DNA of 64,000 nucleotides from VRUE01 sp963753585 (GTDB taxonomy: Bacteria > Actinomycetota > Thermoleophilia > Solirubrobacterales > 70-9). Under the pieces are notes generated by a model. The model ran no database searches. It worked only from the letters and a program-made list of their open reading frames with translations, and was not told the origin of the DNA. Below, piece after piece: positions 1 to 9,943 of the stretch (within the stretch, counting starts at the first letter, position 1; every line of letters starts with the position of its first letter). Location of the stretch: contig CAVWCU010000001.1 of assembly GCA_963753585.1 (NCBI GenBank), positions 1,178,001-1,242,000 of the forward strand. The letters run 5' to 3'. The position numbers and the translations under genes are program-made.

Positions 1-314
1 ATGCGCGCGGTTTCGCCGGGACCGCCGCAGACGGTGGCCAGCTGGTGCCAGCTCTGGCCGTTCCAGCTGTAGATGCCGCGGGGAATCGTCGCGTTGCCGG
101 CGACGGTCAGCAGCCCGCGATTCGGAGCCCAGAAAGAGAGGTCTCCCGGCGCGCCCAGCGGCACCTTGAACGGCACCCCAGCCGGTGGCGGGGGCTGTTC
201 GAGGTGCCAGATCGGCTCCGCGGCTCCCGCCCCAGGGGGCGGGAGCGCCGTGGCGAGAGCGGTGGCGAGGGCCGCAAGGGCCAGCCTTGCCCCCCTGGAC
301 GAGGCTCTAGTCAC
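1..314 (-). CDS. secreted protein, N-terminal part only
   Basis: The gene runs off the left edge; about 104 residues are visible. A GTG start overlaps the end of ftsH by 8 bases, with a purine-rich GGAAG just before it. The N-terminus has basic residues followed by an Ala/Leu-rich hydrophobic stretch ending near GAGAAEP, which reads as a Sec signal peptide. The mature part contains a WNGQSWHQLATVCGGPGE segment like those seen in repeat or propeller-type surface proteins, but no family can be assigned. The overlap suggests co-transcription after ftsH. It is preceded on the same strand by other exported proteins, so an envelope role is a reasonable inference. Confidence 0.6.
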   Translation of the reverse strand, partial: MTRASSRGARLALAALATALATALPPPGAGAAEPIWHLEQPPPPAGVPFKVPLGAPGDLSFWAPNRGLLTVAGNATIPRGIYSWNGQSWHQLATVCGGPGETAR

Positions 315-2343
315 CTTCCGGCTGGGCCTCGGGCTGGCGATCGAATTCACGGGTCGGCGCCTCGGCCCCCCTCTCGGTACCCGATTCACCGAAGTCGAGC
401 AGGGTGGGCTGCACCGCGGAGAGCAGCGCCTCCAGCGCCACGCCGGAGAGCGTCTCGTGCTCGACCAGCGCGTTGGCGACCTCGTAGACGGCACTCCAGT
501 TGCGCCGCAGGATCTCCTCCGCCGTCGTCACCGAGTCGCCGACGATGCGCTCGACCTCACGGTCGATCAGCTCCAGCGTCGCCGGGCCGACCGAGCCGAG
601 CTCCTGCAGCGAGGCGCCGAGGAAGACCTCGCCCGCCTTTTCGCCGATCGTCACCGGGCCGAGCGCCTCCGACATGCCGTAGGAGGTGACCATCTCCCGC
701 GCCATGCCGGTGGCCGTGTGCAGGTCGTCGTGGACGCCGGTGGAGACGAAGCCGAACTCGATCTTCTCGGCGGCGAAGCCGGCGACGATCGCCAGCAGGT
801 GGCGACGCATGTCGGGCTCCTGCATGATCACCGCATCGCGGTCGGTGAGCATGTTCGCCGCCGTGCCGAGCTGGCGGCCGCGGGCGACGATAGAGAGCTT
901 CTGGGCGGCGACCGTCTGCCCGATCGAGGTGGTGACCACGGCGTGGGCCGACTCGTGGATCGCGATCACCCACTGCTCCTCACGGGTCAGGGCGTGGCTC
1001 TTGCGCGCCGGCCCGGCGACCACGCGGTCGATCGCCTCCTCCAGCGTCGCCTGGTCCATCTCGACCTCGCCTTCGCGCACGGTAAGCAGCGCCGCCTCGT
1101 TGATCACGTTGGCCAACTCGGCGCCGCTGAAGCCAGACGTCAGCTTGGCGATCCCCTCCAGCGAGGTGCCCGGCGCCAGCGGTCGCCCGCCGCAGTGCAG
1201 GGTGAGGATGTCGAGCCGGCCGTGCACGTCGGGCACGTCGACTGTCACCTGGCGGTCGAAGCGGCCCGGCCGCAAGAGCGCCGGGTCGAGCACGTCGGGC
1301 CGATTGGTCGCCGCGAGCACGACGATGCCGGCGTCGCCGCCGAAGCCGTCCATCTCGACCAGCAGCGCGTTGAGCGTCTGCTCGCGCTCGTCGTTGCCCT
1401 GGCCGACGCCCGCGCCGCGCTTGCGCCCGGCGGCGTCGAGCTCGTCGATGAAGACGATCGCCGGGGCCATCTTGCGCGCCTTGGCGAAGAGGTCGCGGAC
1501 GCGGGCGGCGCCCACGCCGACCAGCGACTCGACGAAGTCCGAGCCGGAGAGCGAGAAGAAGGAGGCGTCGGCCTCGCCGGCGGTCGCCTTGGCGAGCAGC
1601 GTCTTGCCGGTACCCGGAGGGCCGACCAGGAGCACGCCCTTCGGCGCCCGCGCCCCGACCGCCGCGTACTTGCTCGGGTCGGCGAGGTAGTCGCGGATCT
1701 CGCGCAGCTCGGCCAGCGCTTCGCCGGCGCCGGCGACCTGGTCGAAGGTGGTGCGGTCGGGCGCCTCGGCGCCGCGCTTGCGACCCTTGCCGGTGAACTT
1801 CGAGAAGCCGGCGAAGGCCCCGGCCCCACCGTCCTGGCCAAGCCGGGTGAAGAGCACGAAGAGGCAGACGAGCAGCAGGATCGGGATGAGGAACTGGACG
1901 ACGATCTGCTTGGCCGGCTTGTCCCACTGCTGATCGACCGCGACGACCGCCCCGCTCTCGGTCAGTTCCCGCACCAGCGACGAGGTCTGCGCGTCGGACT
2001 CGGGATAGGACGCGTAGAGCAGCAGCCCGTCCTTGGTCTCGAAGAGCACGCGGGCGTCCTGGTCGAGCAGGGTCGCCTCGGCGATCTGCTTCTCCTCGGC
2101 GAGCTTGAAGACGCGGCTGAGCGGCACCCGCTCGCCGCTCGTGCTCGGCTGGATCTGGCCGAGCAGGTTGAAGAAGAGGAAGGTGAGCACCAGGGAGGCG
2201 ACGAGCAGCGCCGTGCTCAGCGGGTCCCTGGCGAACCAGCGACCCACGGACGCCGCGACGTCGCCCAGGCTGCGGGCGACGTCGCGGAGGTCCACCTGTG
2301 GGCGCTTGAGGCCCAGACGCCGTTTGCCTGCGGCGTCTTTCAC
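307..2343 (-). CDS. ftsH: ATP-dependent zinc metalloprotease FtsH
   Basis: A membrane-anchored AAA+ protease that extracts and degrades membrane and tagged proteins. The 678-residue protein has two membrane helices (about 43-63 and 147-167) flanking a small extracytoplasmic domain. Then come Walker A GPPGTGKT (241-248), Walker B with VFIDELDAA, the second region of homology ATNRPDVLDPALLRPGRFD, and a peptidase domain with the zinc motif HESAH near residue 463. The third ligand is probably the Asp in the HDDLHTAT segment. All catalytic parts are present and the length is typical. The GTG start overlaps the TGA of the PstS-like gene (GTGA), so the two are translationally coupled, which is an odd partner for ftsH. 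FtsH can degrade ssrA-tagged proteins, and tmRNA lies 16 kb away. Confidence 0.95.
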   Translation of the reverse strand: MKDAAGKRRLGLKRPQVDLRDVARSLGDVAASVGRWFARDPLSTALLVASLVLTFLFFNLLGQIQPSTSGERVPLSRVFKLAEEKQIAEATLLDQDARVLFETKDGLLLYASYPESDAQTSSLVRELTESGAVVAVDQQWDKPAKQIVVQFLIPILLLVCLFVLFTRLGQDGGAGAFAGFSKFTGKGRKRGAEAPDRTTFDQVAGAGEALAELREIRDYLADPSKYAAVGARAPKGVLLVGPPGTGKTLLAKATAGEADASFFSLSGSDFVESLVGVGAARVRDLFAKARKMAPAIVFIDELDAAGRKRGAGVGQGNDEREQTLNALLVEMDGFGGDAGIVVLAATNRPDVLDPALLRPGRFDRQVTVDVPDVHGRLDILTLHCGGRPLAPGTSLEGIAKLTSGFSGAELANVINEAALLTVREGEVEMDQATLEEAIDRVVAGPARKSHALTREEQWVIAIHESAHAVVTTSIGQTVAAQKLSIVARGRQLGTAANMLTDRDAVIMQEPDMRRHLLAIVAGFAAEKIEFGFVSTGVHDDLHTATGMAREMVTSYGMSEALGPVTIGEKAGEVFLGASLQELGSVGPATLELIDREVERIVGDSVTTAEEILRRNWSAVYEVANALVEHETLSGVALEALLSAVQPTLLDFGESGTERGAEAPTREFDRQPEAQPEGD

Positions 2344-4298
2344 TTCTTCTTCTTGACTAGCTTCAGCGTCAGCGAGTTGGTCGAGCCGTTCTCATCGCCA
2401 CCCGTCGGGGTGAACGTCAACTCGAGCTTCACCGGCAACTTGCCCTTTTCCTTGAGCAGCTTCATCGCCGCGGCGCTGGGCTTCAGCGTCAGGTTGAAGG
2501 TGCCGGCCTGGCTCGCTTTGAGGACCGTACGGCCGACCTTGATCTGCTTTTTGCCTTTCTTGGCGGTGCCGATCGCCTCCAGCGTGCCGGCGCCCGGCAG
2601 CTTGACCGAGAGGGTCGCCCCACCGGTTTTCGAGGAGATCGACTTGCGCAGCAGCGAGAACACGTTGCTCGGCTTCGCCGGCAGTGGGCTGGTGTCGCCG
2701 CCGTTGACCGGTGGAGTGTCTTTTCCACCGCCTTCTTCGTTACCGCCGCCACCTCCGGTTCCCTTGTTCCAGTCCACCGACGCGATGCCGGTTTTGGCGA
2801 GATTGAGGATCGGGGTCGGGAGCGGCGAGTAGTCCTTGCTGAACAGGCCGGACTGCCCATTGGTGCCGAGGATGCTTTCCCAGTAGTCCTTCACCGTGCG
2901 GGCCTTCGACTCCTCGCCGGGGGTGTCGCCCCAGACGTCGGCGTTGTCGTCGAACACCAGCCCGTAGGTGATGGTGCAGACGGCGTACGCCCCTTCTGAG
3001 TTAACGCCGCTGACTTTCGACCAGTCCTCGAGCGTGCTCGGCAGGGGGGCGCCGCCTTCGTTGACGAACTGCGCCGCCTGGCAGTTGGAGCCCGGGCTGC
3101 CGTCGGTGCGGAACCCTTTCGCGTCCGCGGTCGGCTCCTGGAAGGTGCCGGCCCCCGGACCGCTGGGGATCTGGGTCCAGTAGATGTCGTTGTCGTATGC
3201 GGCACCGGAGGTTGCCCGGGGCGTGATCGCCAGGCTCTGGGCAACGTTGTTGCGAGCAGTCGAGATGTCGGAGTAGCCGACCGAGCCGTCCGTGGCGATC
3301 AGCGTGTCGACGATGCCCTGGTTGCCGTTGAAGCAGGCGGAGGCGAGCTGGTCGGTGTCACCGGCCAGTCCCGGCGCGCCCGGACCGTCGGGGTCGCTTG
3401 CCTCGGGGATTCCGTCTTTGTCGCCGCAGTCGTCGCGGTCGCCGAACGTGCCCCCGGGCCAGCGGCGGGTTCCACCGGTGCCCTGCGAGCCGAATTCGGT
3501 GAGCCAACCGCGGGCTTCGTTGATCGTGTCGAGGTTGTCCTTGAAGGCGAAGCTGGTCCCCGACTCGTCGAAGCGGACGATGCGGATTATCGGTTTGTCG
3601 CAGTCCGTGTCCGGAGCCAGCTCGGGGAAGACCTCGGTCCAGTTGTCGTGGGTCGAGGCCTTGGCCCAGATTTTCTCGAACTCGTCCTTCGTGAACCGCA
3701 CCCGGACGAGGCCGAGGGGGAACGGAGTGCCCCCACCCGACATTTCCTCAGAAGTCCGGGAGGCGGCGTCGAGCAGTTCGACGTTGCAGTCGTTGGGGAA
3801 GTTGACCAGCGGCGCAACAGCGCCGACGGCTGCCGGGACGACGTGGATTTTCCCGTCGTTGCCCGGAACGGAGTCGATCACGTTTTTGCCTTCGACGATG
3901 GTGACGCCGCTGTTCATTTCGTTGATCTCGCTGGAGACCGGTGGCTCGTCGGTCATCCCGAAGCGAGGCGCGCCGTCGCGGACCTTCACCGACTGGCGAC
4001 CCGCGCCACTGCCCTGCGCCTCGTAGGTGACGTTGATTTTCCCCGCGCCGGGAGTGCCGATGCAGTAGAAGAGCTTGAAGTTGTCGTTGAAGACTTTGTG
4101 TGCGTCGCGGGCGAACGAGGCACCGCGACCGGTGATGTTTTCACCGGCGCATTTGCTCGTCGTGAATGCGCCGTTCGCCGGCGGCGCCATGCATACCGCG
4201 AGCACCATCGAGGCCAGGGCCAGGGTCCCTGCCAGGACAGTGCTGAGACCCCATCGGGGGGCGCTGAGAGTGCCACTCATCTGAGTCATTCCTTTCAT
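2340..4298 (-). CDS. PstS-like periplasmic substrate-binding protein with C-terminal beta module
   Basis: An exported protein of 652 residues. The signal peptide ends near PPANGA (about residue 43). The middle (roughly 50-520) resembles phosphate-binding PstS: it has ITGRGASFA near the N-terminus, a FDESGTSFAFKDNL segment that matches the phosphate-contacting SGT region, and DGSVGYSDI. The last 110 residues form a separate Lys/Gly-rich domain with LSVKLPGAG and LELTFTPTGG motifs, a module I associate with secreted proteins of Solirubrobacterales. No pstC, pstA or pstB is visible nearby, so it may not feed a Pst transporter. Two starts are plausible: 4298, or an ATG six codons later preceded by AAAGGA. 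The ligand is inferred, not shown. Confidence 0.75.
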   Translation of the reverse strand: MKGMTQMSGTLSAPRWGLSTVLAGTLALASMVLAVCMAPPANGAFTTSKCAGENITGRGASFARDAHKVFNDNFKLFYCIGTPGAGKINVTYEAQGSGAGRQSVKVRDGAPRFGMTDEPPVSSEINEMNSGVTIVEGKNVIDSVPGNDGKIHVVPAAVGAVAPLVNFPNDCNVELLDAASRTSEEMSGGGTPFPLGLVRVRFTKDEFEKIWAKASTHDNWTEVFPELAPDTDCDKPIIRIVRFDESGTSFAFKDNLDTINEARGWLTEFGSQGTGGTRRWPGGTFGDRDDCGDKDGIPEASDPDGPGAPGLAGDTDQLASACFNGNQGIVDTLIATDGSVGYSDISTARNNVAQSLAITPRATSGAAYDNDIYWTQIPSGPGAGTFQEPTADAKGFRTDGSPGSNCQAAQFVNEGGAPLPSTLEDWSKVSGVNSEGAYAVCTITYGLVFDDNADVWGDTPGEESKARTVKDYWESILGTNGQSGLFSKDYSPLPTPILNLAKTGIASVDWNKGTGGGGGNEEGGGKDTPPVNGGDTSPLPAKPSNVFSLLRKSISSKTGGATLSVKLPGAGTLEAIGTAKKGKKQIKVGRTVLKASQAGTFNLTLKPSAAAMKLLKEKGKLPVKLELTFTPTGGDENGSTNSLTLKLVKKKK

Positions 4299-4430
4299 CG
4301 ACTGACCTTTTCGGCGCCAGGTTTGTCGGCTGATATGGCTCTGTCAAGCCGCTTCACAGGACTTCTACGTTTGCGTTACACGGCGTTATCAAGTGCTTCT
4401 CCAGATCGTCACCACTCGGTTACCTGCCGT

Positions 4431-6476
4431 TCACTCCCGGGCTCGTCTCGAGGGTTGTGTGGGCTGGTGAAAGGCGGTTTTCAGGGATGCGCTGGCCCGC
4501 CTGCCACCGCGCGAGGCGACATAGGCGACCGTCACGCGGACGGCGATGCGCTCGCCGGCGCGCAGCTCGTCCCGGTAGCGCGCTACCGGCTGGAGCAGGA
4601 TGCGCACCTCGCTGCGGGCCTCTCCCCGGGCCCGCGCCGATCCCGTTGCCAGCGTGCGCAGCTTGGGCGGCCTGCCGGCGCGTCCACGGGCGACCGCCTT
4701 GACGCCGCCCGCGGCGGGCACCGAGACGCTCAGCACGACCGAGCCGTCGGGCCTGGGCCTGGCACGGACGCCGATCCGCGGCCCTTCGCGATCGACTTCG
4801 ATCGTCGATCCCGCGCCACCGGTCATGTCCAGCGCGGCCGGCTCGGCGCCGACGTCCGGCAGGCGGGTGGCAACGAAGGCGTCGGCGCGCTGGTTGGCGT
4901 CGCCGTGAAAGAGGTTGCCGGCAAATGAGGCGAAGGCGATGAGACTGCCGTCGGCGGAGATCGTCGGCCCGTCGAGCACCGAGGCGTCGATGTCGCCGCC
5001 GGCGAGCGAGCGGGTGACGCGCTCCAGCGTTCGCTCCTGGAGATCGACGACGTAGAGCTCGCGCGGCCCCGGCACGGGGCGCGGTTCGCCGAGCAGCTGC
5101 AGGGCAGGCAGGACGAAGCGCGTGCGGATCGTGGTGATCGCCAGGTAGCGCCCGCCGGCCGAGATCGCGACGCTGCTCAGCGGCGGTCCGGTGTCGGTCT
5201 GGTTGCCGACCGTCTCCCGGGTCAGCTCGACCGTCGAGTCCTTGCGCGTCAGGCCGGGGGTCATGTCCGTCAGGTAGAGATCGAGGCCCGGCCCCGTGGC
5301 GCCGTTCGGGCGTGGCCCCTCGCCGGTGAGGAAGGCGACCGTGTGGCCGTCGCCGCTCAGCACCGGCAGCTGCGAGCTGATGTCGGCGCGGGTCGCCTCC
5401 TGGCCGGTCAGCGGGCCGAAGCAGGGGCCGGTGCCGACCTGGCTGAAGAAGGTGTTCGCGTCCGGCGGGCAGCCTGGATCGTCGGGGTCGGCGACACCGG
5501 TCACGCGCCTCGTCTGGGCGGTGGGGCCATCCGCCATGCGTCGCCAGAGGAAATAGAGGACGTTGGAGACTGGGTTCTCACCGCCCAGCAGCCGCGTCTG
5601 GGCCGGTGCGTTTTCACCCGTCCAGGCGACGGTCGATCCATCGGCGCTGAGCACCGCGCCCACCGCCCCTCCCGCCGGCTGACTGGTCATCGCACCGCTC
5701 TCGGGATCGCGCTGAGCGGTCACCAGGCTGGTCGTCTGCGCCAGGCGGTCGCGCAGGAAGACCTGGCCGGCCGGCACGTCGACCGCGCCGCTCGCCGGCA
5801 GGTCGGTCGCCACCTCGGTGCGGAAGGCGACCTTCTGCCCGTCGGCGCTGATCGCAAGCCCAGCGGAGGCCTCGGCGCCCGGTTCGCTGCCGGGGAAGGG
5901 GAAGAGCGGCGGCCCGAAGCTCGCCGGCTCGTCGCCGCCGTCGCGAGCCGAGACGAGGTCGTAGGCGCCGGCTTCCCCGGTCGGGACGGCCATGTCGCGC
6001 ACGTAGACGTCGTTGTTGTCGTTGAGGTCGGCGGCGACCAGGGGCTCGGCGGTGGAGAAGGCGACGAAGCGACCGTCGGCGCTGATCGAGGGATTGGAGG
6101 CGCCGCGCCGCAGGAAGGAGTTGTCGGCCTCGGCGAAGAGGTCTCCGTCGGCGACCTTCTCCAAGGCCCTGGTCTCGAGGTCGAAGCGGAAGATCCCGCC
6201 CGCCCGGTACTGCCCCGGCGGATCGGGGTCGTCGTCGGCGAAGAAGTTGCGCGATCGGGTCTGGATCGCGACGTAGCGCCCGTCAGCGGAGATCGCCGCG
6301 AAGACCGTCGAGTCGTCGCCCTGCTCGAGCCGGGCGTAGTCGGCTGAGATCAGCTGCGCCCCGGGCACGCCGTCGGCGGCGTTGCCCCAGGCGGCGCCGG
6401 CGCTCGCCGGTGGCGCCAGCGTGAACAGGATCGTGACCAGCCAGAGACAGGCGGCGGTGCGGCGCGCGGCGCTCAT
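4431..6476 (-). CDS. secreted TolB/PD40-type beta-propeller protein
   Basis: The 681-residue protein starts at an ATG whose bases overlap the TGA of the upstream gene (ATGA). It opens with a signal peptide (CLWLVTILFTLAPPASAGA). The body repeats the signature ISADGRxVAFxT at spacings of some 50-80 residues (ISADGRYVAIQT, ISADGRFVAFST, ISADGQKVAFRT, LSADGSTVAWTG, LSGDGHTVAFLT, ISAGGRYLAITT, ISADGSLIAFAS). These are the blades of a TolB-like/PD40 propeller. A basic, Ser/Arg-rich tail follows. Such propellers usually bind protein or glycan outside the cell; the target here is unknown. It is the second of two coupled secreted-protein genes. Confidence 0.8.
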   Translation of the reverse strand: MSAARRTAACLWLVTILFTLAPPASAGAAWGNAADGVPGAQLISADYARLEQGDDSTVFAAISADGRYVAIQTRSRNFFADDDPDPPGQYRAGGIFRFDLETRALEKVADGDLFAEADNSFLRRGASNPSISADGRFVAFSTAEPLVAADLNDNNDVYVRDMAVPTGEAGAYDLVSARDGGDEPASFGPPLFPFPGSEPGAEASAGLAISADGQKVAFRTEVATDLPASGAVDVPAGQVFLRDRLAQTTSLVTAQRDPESGAMTSQPAGGAVGAVLSADGSTVAWTGENAPAQTRLLGGENPVSNVLYFLWRRMADGPTAQTRRVTGVADPDDPGCPPDANTFFSQVGTGPCFGPLTGQEATRADISSQLPVLSGDGHTVAFLTGEGPRPNGATGPGLDLYLTDMTPGLTRKDSTVELTRETVGNQTDTGPPLSSVAISAGGRYLAITTIRTRFVLPALQLLGEPRPVPGPRELYVVDLQERTLERVTRSLAGGDIDASVLDGPTISADGSLIAFASFAGNLFHGDANQRADAFVATRLPDVGAEPAALDMTGGAGSTIEVDREGPRIGVRARPRPDGSVVLSVSVPAAGGVKAVARGRAGRPPKLRTLATGSARARGEARSEVRILLQPVARYRDELRAGERIAVRVTVAYVASRGGRRASASLKTAFHQPTQPSRRARE

Positions 6477-8465
6477 CCGATCCGCACCCGGCGCTTGACG
6501 AGCACGCGATTGCCGGCCCGGTCGCGCGCCGTGACCCGCACGGGGAAGCGACCGGCGCGCTCGAACGTGTGGCGGATCCTGACGGCAGCCGCCTTCCTCC
6601 TGCCCTGCTTCCCACGGGCGCTCGGCGTGGCACCGGAGGCGCCCGCCCCGCGCCCGTCGCCGAACGAGGCCCTTACCGAACGCTTCCGCAGCCCCGACCC
6701 CTCGGCCCGCGGGCCGTCGGAGACGAGGACGGTCAGCCGGCGCCCGCTGCGGCGCAGCTTCACCCGCGGCCCGTTGCGGTCGACCAGCAGCCGCCCGCTG
6801 CGGCTGCCGGTCTCCTGTCCTGCCTCGTCGGTGGCGAAGATCTGCACGCGGTGCTTGCCGTCTTCGACGTCGTCGCGCGAGAGACGGGCGCGGAGGCCTT
6901 TGAGGTTCTCGATCACCGGCTCGTCGTCGACGCTGACCGAGTAGCGGACCCCGCCGATCGCGTTCAGCGTGCGGTCCCAGGCAATCGGGATCCGGCGCTT
7001 GCGCTGCCAGCCGCTGGGCAGCAGCACCAGGAACGGGTCGGGCGGAGCGTCGACGATCGTGGCTGCGATCTGGGCGTTGGCGCCGGTGCCCTGGGTCCAG
7101 GCGACGATCGCATCGCCGAGGCCCGAGCCACTCATGGTCACCCGGCCGACGGCACCTCCCCGGGGAGCGCTCGAGCGCGGTCGGCTCGGCGACGCCGTCG
7201 GCGCGGCGCTCCTGCACACCGACGAGGCCGGCGCCGCCGCGCTGCTCCCGCCAGGCTGCGACCGCGGCACCGGTCTCGGCCAGGTCGACCAGCGGATCGC
7301 CAGTGACCGAGCTTGCCCCCTCGTCGAGGCGCTCCACCGGCCCAGCCGACGCGTCGTCGCCGGGGGCGAGCAGCGTCGCCGGACCCGAGCCGAAGGCCGC
7401 AACGAAGAGACCGCGGGGGTCGACGGCGATGCTCGGCAGGCCAAGGTCGCCCCTCGCCCCGCCGTCGACGAGCTGCGCCTGGCCGAACGCCCCCGCTTTT
7501 TCGGAGAAGACGTCGGGCATCTCGTTGACGAAGACGCGCGGGGCGTCGAGCTTGCTCGCCTGGCCGGGCTGCTGGCGGAAGGCGACGGCCGCCTGGCCGA
7601 AGCCGGAGACGTCGAGCGAGAAGGCGTCGGCTGGACCGCGCAGCGGCGCCCCTTCCCAGGAGGAAGGGCTTACCTGGAGCGGGATGCCGACCGTGCTGCC
7701 GAACAGGCGCCGCGCCCAGACGCGGTCGACGAACTCGTCGTCGGGCTCCTGCCAGACGACCACCCCCTGCCCCTGCACGTCGATGCCGACCTCGGGCGCG
7801 TTCTCCTCACTGGGCAGTCGCACCGGGGCCGCGATGCTGCGATCGACCGGCGTGCCCATCACCGACCAGAGGCGACCGGCGTAGCGGGCGAGACGGAGGT
7901 CGGCGCCGAGGTAGCCGGGTGGGTTGGAGGGGCTGGCGTCGGTGACGACTCGGTAGGCGAGGTACGCCTGCCCGCCGCGGTTCATCGCCAGGTCGGGGTA
8001 GGTCGAAGTCGCCTCGCCGACGTTGAAGTCGATCGGCACCGGCGGCTGGAAGCCCGAGGCGCCGGGATCGAGCGTCGCCGAGAACATGCGGTCGCTTTCC
8101 ACGCCGAACTCCTGCACCCAGGTGACGAGCAAGCGGCCACCGTCGCCTGCGCCGATCCGCGGCCAGCTGGAGTCGAAGCCCTGCCCGACGTCGACCCGCT
8201 GCGGCGCCGACCATGCGCCGCGCGCGAAGCGGGCGGCAAAGACGTGGCTGCGACCGTCGACCCGTTTCAGGTAGACGACCCCGCCGCTGCCGTCCTCCGA
8301 CATCGCCGCGTCGGCGACCTCGATCACGTCCGCGCTCGGCCCGTCGACCGGCTGCACGTCGGAGACAACCGCCGCAGCCGTCGCCGGCATGATCAACACC
8401 AGCGCGCAGGCGCCAGCCGCGACCCCGGGCCGCCGGTGGAAACGCGGCAAGAGCCGACCGCACAT
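6473..8465 (-). pseudogene. secreted repeat protein with C-terminal Ig-like domain, frameshifted
   Basis: About 663 residues if repaired. The first part (8465 to about 7160) has a signal peptide (ACALVLIMPATAAAV) and propeller-like segments such as GQGVVVWQEP and SGFGQAAVAFRQ. The second part (about 7160 to 6473) continues in another frame, with VTMSGSGLGDAIVAWTQG and an Ig/cadherin-like tail ending TARDRAGNRVLVKRRVRIG. The frames join at the CCCCGGGG run at 7157-7164; removing one C restores a continuous reading (LERSRGGAVGRV). The 1993-base length also fits one extra base. It is coupled to the following propeller gene. An assembly indel is more likely than true decay, because both halves keep normal codon use. 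Confidence 0.7.
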
Positions 8466-8556
8466 GCGTTAGACGTTGCCGCCCAACGGTGTCAGCGATG
8501 TAACTAAGGTGCTACCAGGTGGTTAAAGCGCGATCGAGCCTGATCCTCCAGCAAAG

Positions 8557-9435
8557 CTAGTCGAGACGGAAGCCGCTGAGCAGGCGTTTCTCGGTCTCGC
8601 CCTCGATCTTGGCGAGGACTTCGACCTTGCCCTCCAGGGGCGTGTCGCGGATCTTCGTCGCCAGCAGGTCGTCGACCTGGAAGATGCCGGCTGAGTTGTT
8701 GAGCTCTATCTCGATCCGCAGCGGCCGCGTCTCCCCCGCCTCGATCCGCACCTCGTCGATCGCGGCGGCCGAGATCGAGTGGATGCCCTCCTGGCCCGCT
8801 TCCAGCGGGATCCGGGTGCGACCCTGTGCCATGTCGAGGGCATCGGCGACCCTGACCACCCCCGCCTCCAGCGTGTAGGGCTCGCCGCGGCGGCGGTGGC
8901 CGATGACGGCGTGCAGGATCTCGGAGGTGACGACGGTGCGCTCCGGCTCACGGTAGGAGTCTGCGAGCAGCCGCTCGAGCGCGCCGTTGGCGAGGAAGAG
9001 GCTGTAGGCCTCGTGGTCGGCGCGGTGGATCGACATGCCGACGTCGTGCAGCAGGGCGCCGCCCGCGACGACGACCTCGGCGTCGCGCGGCGACATGCCG
9101 TGATCGGCGACCATCGCCGGCTCGACCCCGGCCTTGACCAGCAGGCGCAGCAGCCGCAGGGCGATGTTGAGCACGATCTGGGTGTGGACCCAGGAGTGGT
9201 CCGACATCCCCAGCCGCTCGGAATGGACTTGGGCCATGTACCACCAGGCCCGCACCTGCTCGTCGCCGTTGACCGCCTCGAGGAAGCCCTCGAGCTTCCT
9301 GTTTCCCCGCGTCGGCGCCCTGACCTTGGCCTCGGCGATCGCCTCACGAGGAGGCTTTCGAGTCGGGCCTTTTGGATCCGGGGTCGGAACCGCCTCGCTC
9401 ATCGCCGTGATCGTAGGGAAGGGACCGGGTGCCAC
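8557..9435 (-). CDS. HD-domain phosphohydrolase
   Basis: A predicted cytoplasmic metal-dependent phosphohydrolase of 292 residues. HD-superfamily signatures are visible: an upstream His in the HSWVHTQIVLNIA helix, LLHDVGMSIHRADHE supplying the His-Asp pair, and RVADALDMA supplying the distal Asp. The C-terminal 80 residues (ISAAAIDEVRIEAGE onward) form an extra alpha/beta region seen in archaeal and bacterial HD proteins of unknown substrate. The GTG start at 9435 follows GAGAGGAG closely; a second possible start is the ATG eleven codons in. It lies 16 bases after the Rpf-like gene and may be co-transcribed with it. The substrate cannot be told from sequence. Confidence 0.8.
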   Translation of the reverse strand: MAPGPFPTITAMSEAVPTPDPKGPTRKPPREAIAEAKVRAPTRGNRKLEGFLEAVNGDEQVRAWWYMAQVHSERLGMSDHSWVHTQIVLNIALRLLRLLVKAGVEPAMVADHGMSPRDAEVVVAGGALLHDVGMSIHRADHEAYSLFLANGALERLLADSYREPERTVVTSEILHAVIGHRRRGEPYTLEAGVVRVADALDMAQGRTRIPLEAGQEGIHSISAAAIDEVRIEAGETRPLRIEIELNNSAGIFQVDDLLATKIRDTPLEGKVEVLAKIEGETEKRLLSGFRLD

Positions 9436-9451
9436 CCGCTCCTCTCAGCGA

Positions 9452-9943
9452 TCAGCCGCAGATGGGCCAGGGGCTGGAGCCCGAAGCGGCATAGAGAAGC
9501 GCCGCACGGTAGTCCTGCTCCTGCTCTGGGGCTGCCGCGGGGTCGCCGGAACCGCCGACGGATGCCCAAGTTTCGACGCTGAACTGGTACTTGCCTCGGT
9601 AGGTGCCGTCGGAGGAGACGATCGTCGGGTCACCGCCGGACTCGCAGGAGGCGATGGCGTCGAGGGTTGCTTGTGAGACGCCGCCGGGAAGGCTGGCGTA
9701 GAGCTGGCGTCTTTCGCGGCGAAGCTTGGCGCGGCGGGCCGCTTCCATGCGCTCGACGGTGACGCGAATCGTCTTGTGGAAGCGGGCGACCGGGCGCTGC
9801 AGTGCGCCGAGCTTGGCGGGCACCGCGTCGGCTACGCCGATCCGCGGCGGCACAGGATCCTCGCCGGTGGCCGCGAGTGCCACCGCGGGGAAGGCGATGC
9901 AGGCGATCAGGACAGGGATGAAGTATGTGCGTTTTGTGAGCAA
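9452..9943 (-). CDS. resuscitation-promoting-factor-like transglycosylase
   Basis: A secreted peptidoglycan lytic enzyme of 163 residues. The start appears to be TTG (then CTC ACA AAA), followed by a signal peptide LIACIAFPAVALAA. A basic linker helix precedes the C-terminal Rpf/transglycosylase-like domain (about 90-163). That domain has the catalytic Glu in ASCESGG, YRGKYQFSVETW and the terminal WPIC, the pattern of actinobacterial Rpf proteins that cleave the glycan strand and promote exit from dormancy. No Shine-Dalgarno sequence is evident. A perfect 10-base inverted repeat (TTTGTGAGCA at 9933-9942 and its complement at 9995-10004) includes part of the start codon and could restrict initiation. 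Confidence 0.85.
   Translation of the reverse strand: MLTKRTYFIPVLIACIAFPAVALAATGEDPVPPRIGVADAVPAKLGALQRPVARFHKTIRVTVERMEAARRAKLRRERRQLYASLPGGVSQATLDAIASCESGGDPTIVSSDGTYRGKYQFSVETWASVGGSGDPAAAPEQEQDYRAALLYAASGSSPWPICG

Noticed and set aside
73..2832. Long plus-strand open frames opposite ftsH, secA, tkt and the atp genes
   Set aside because: They are antisense to genes with clear catalytic motifs, are rich in Arg/Gly/Asp from GC-biased codons and match no family. They are shadows of high-GC coding.
4431..8465. A single 1344-residue open frame
   Set aside because: It joins the first half of one secreted protein to the complete next gene through an out-of-frame middle. Between about 7160 and 6476 the meaningful frame is another one (VTMSGSGLGDAIVAWTQG...), so two genes plus a frameshift explain it.
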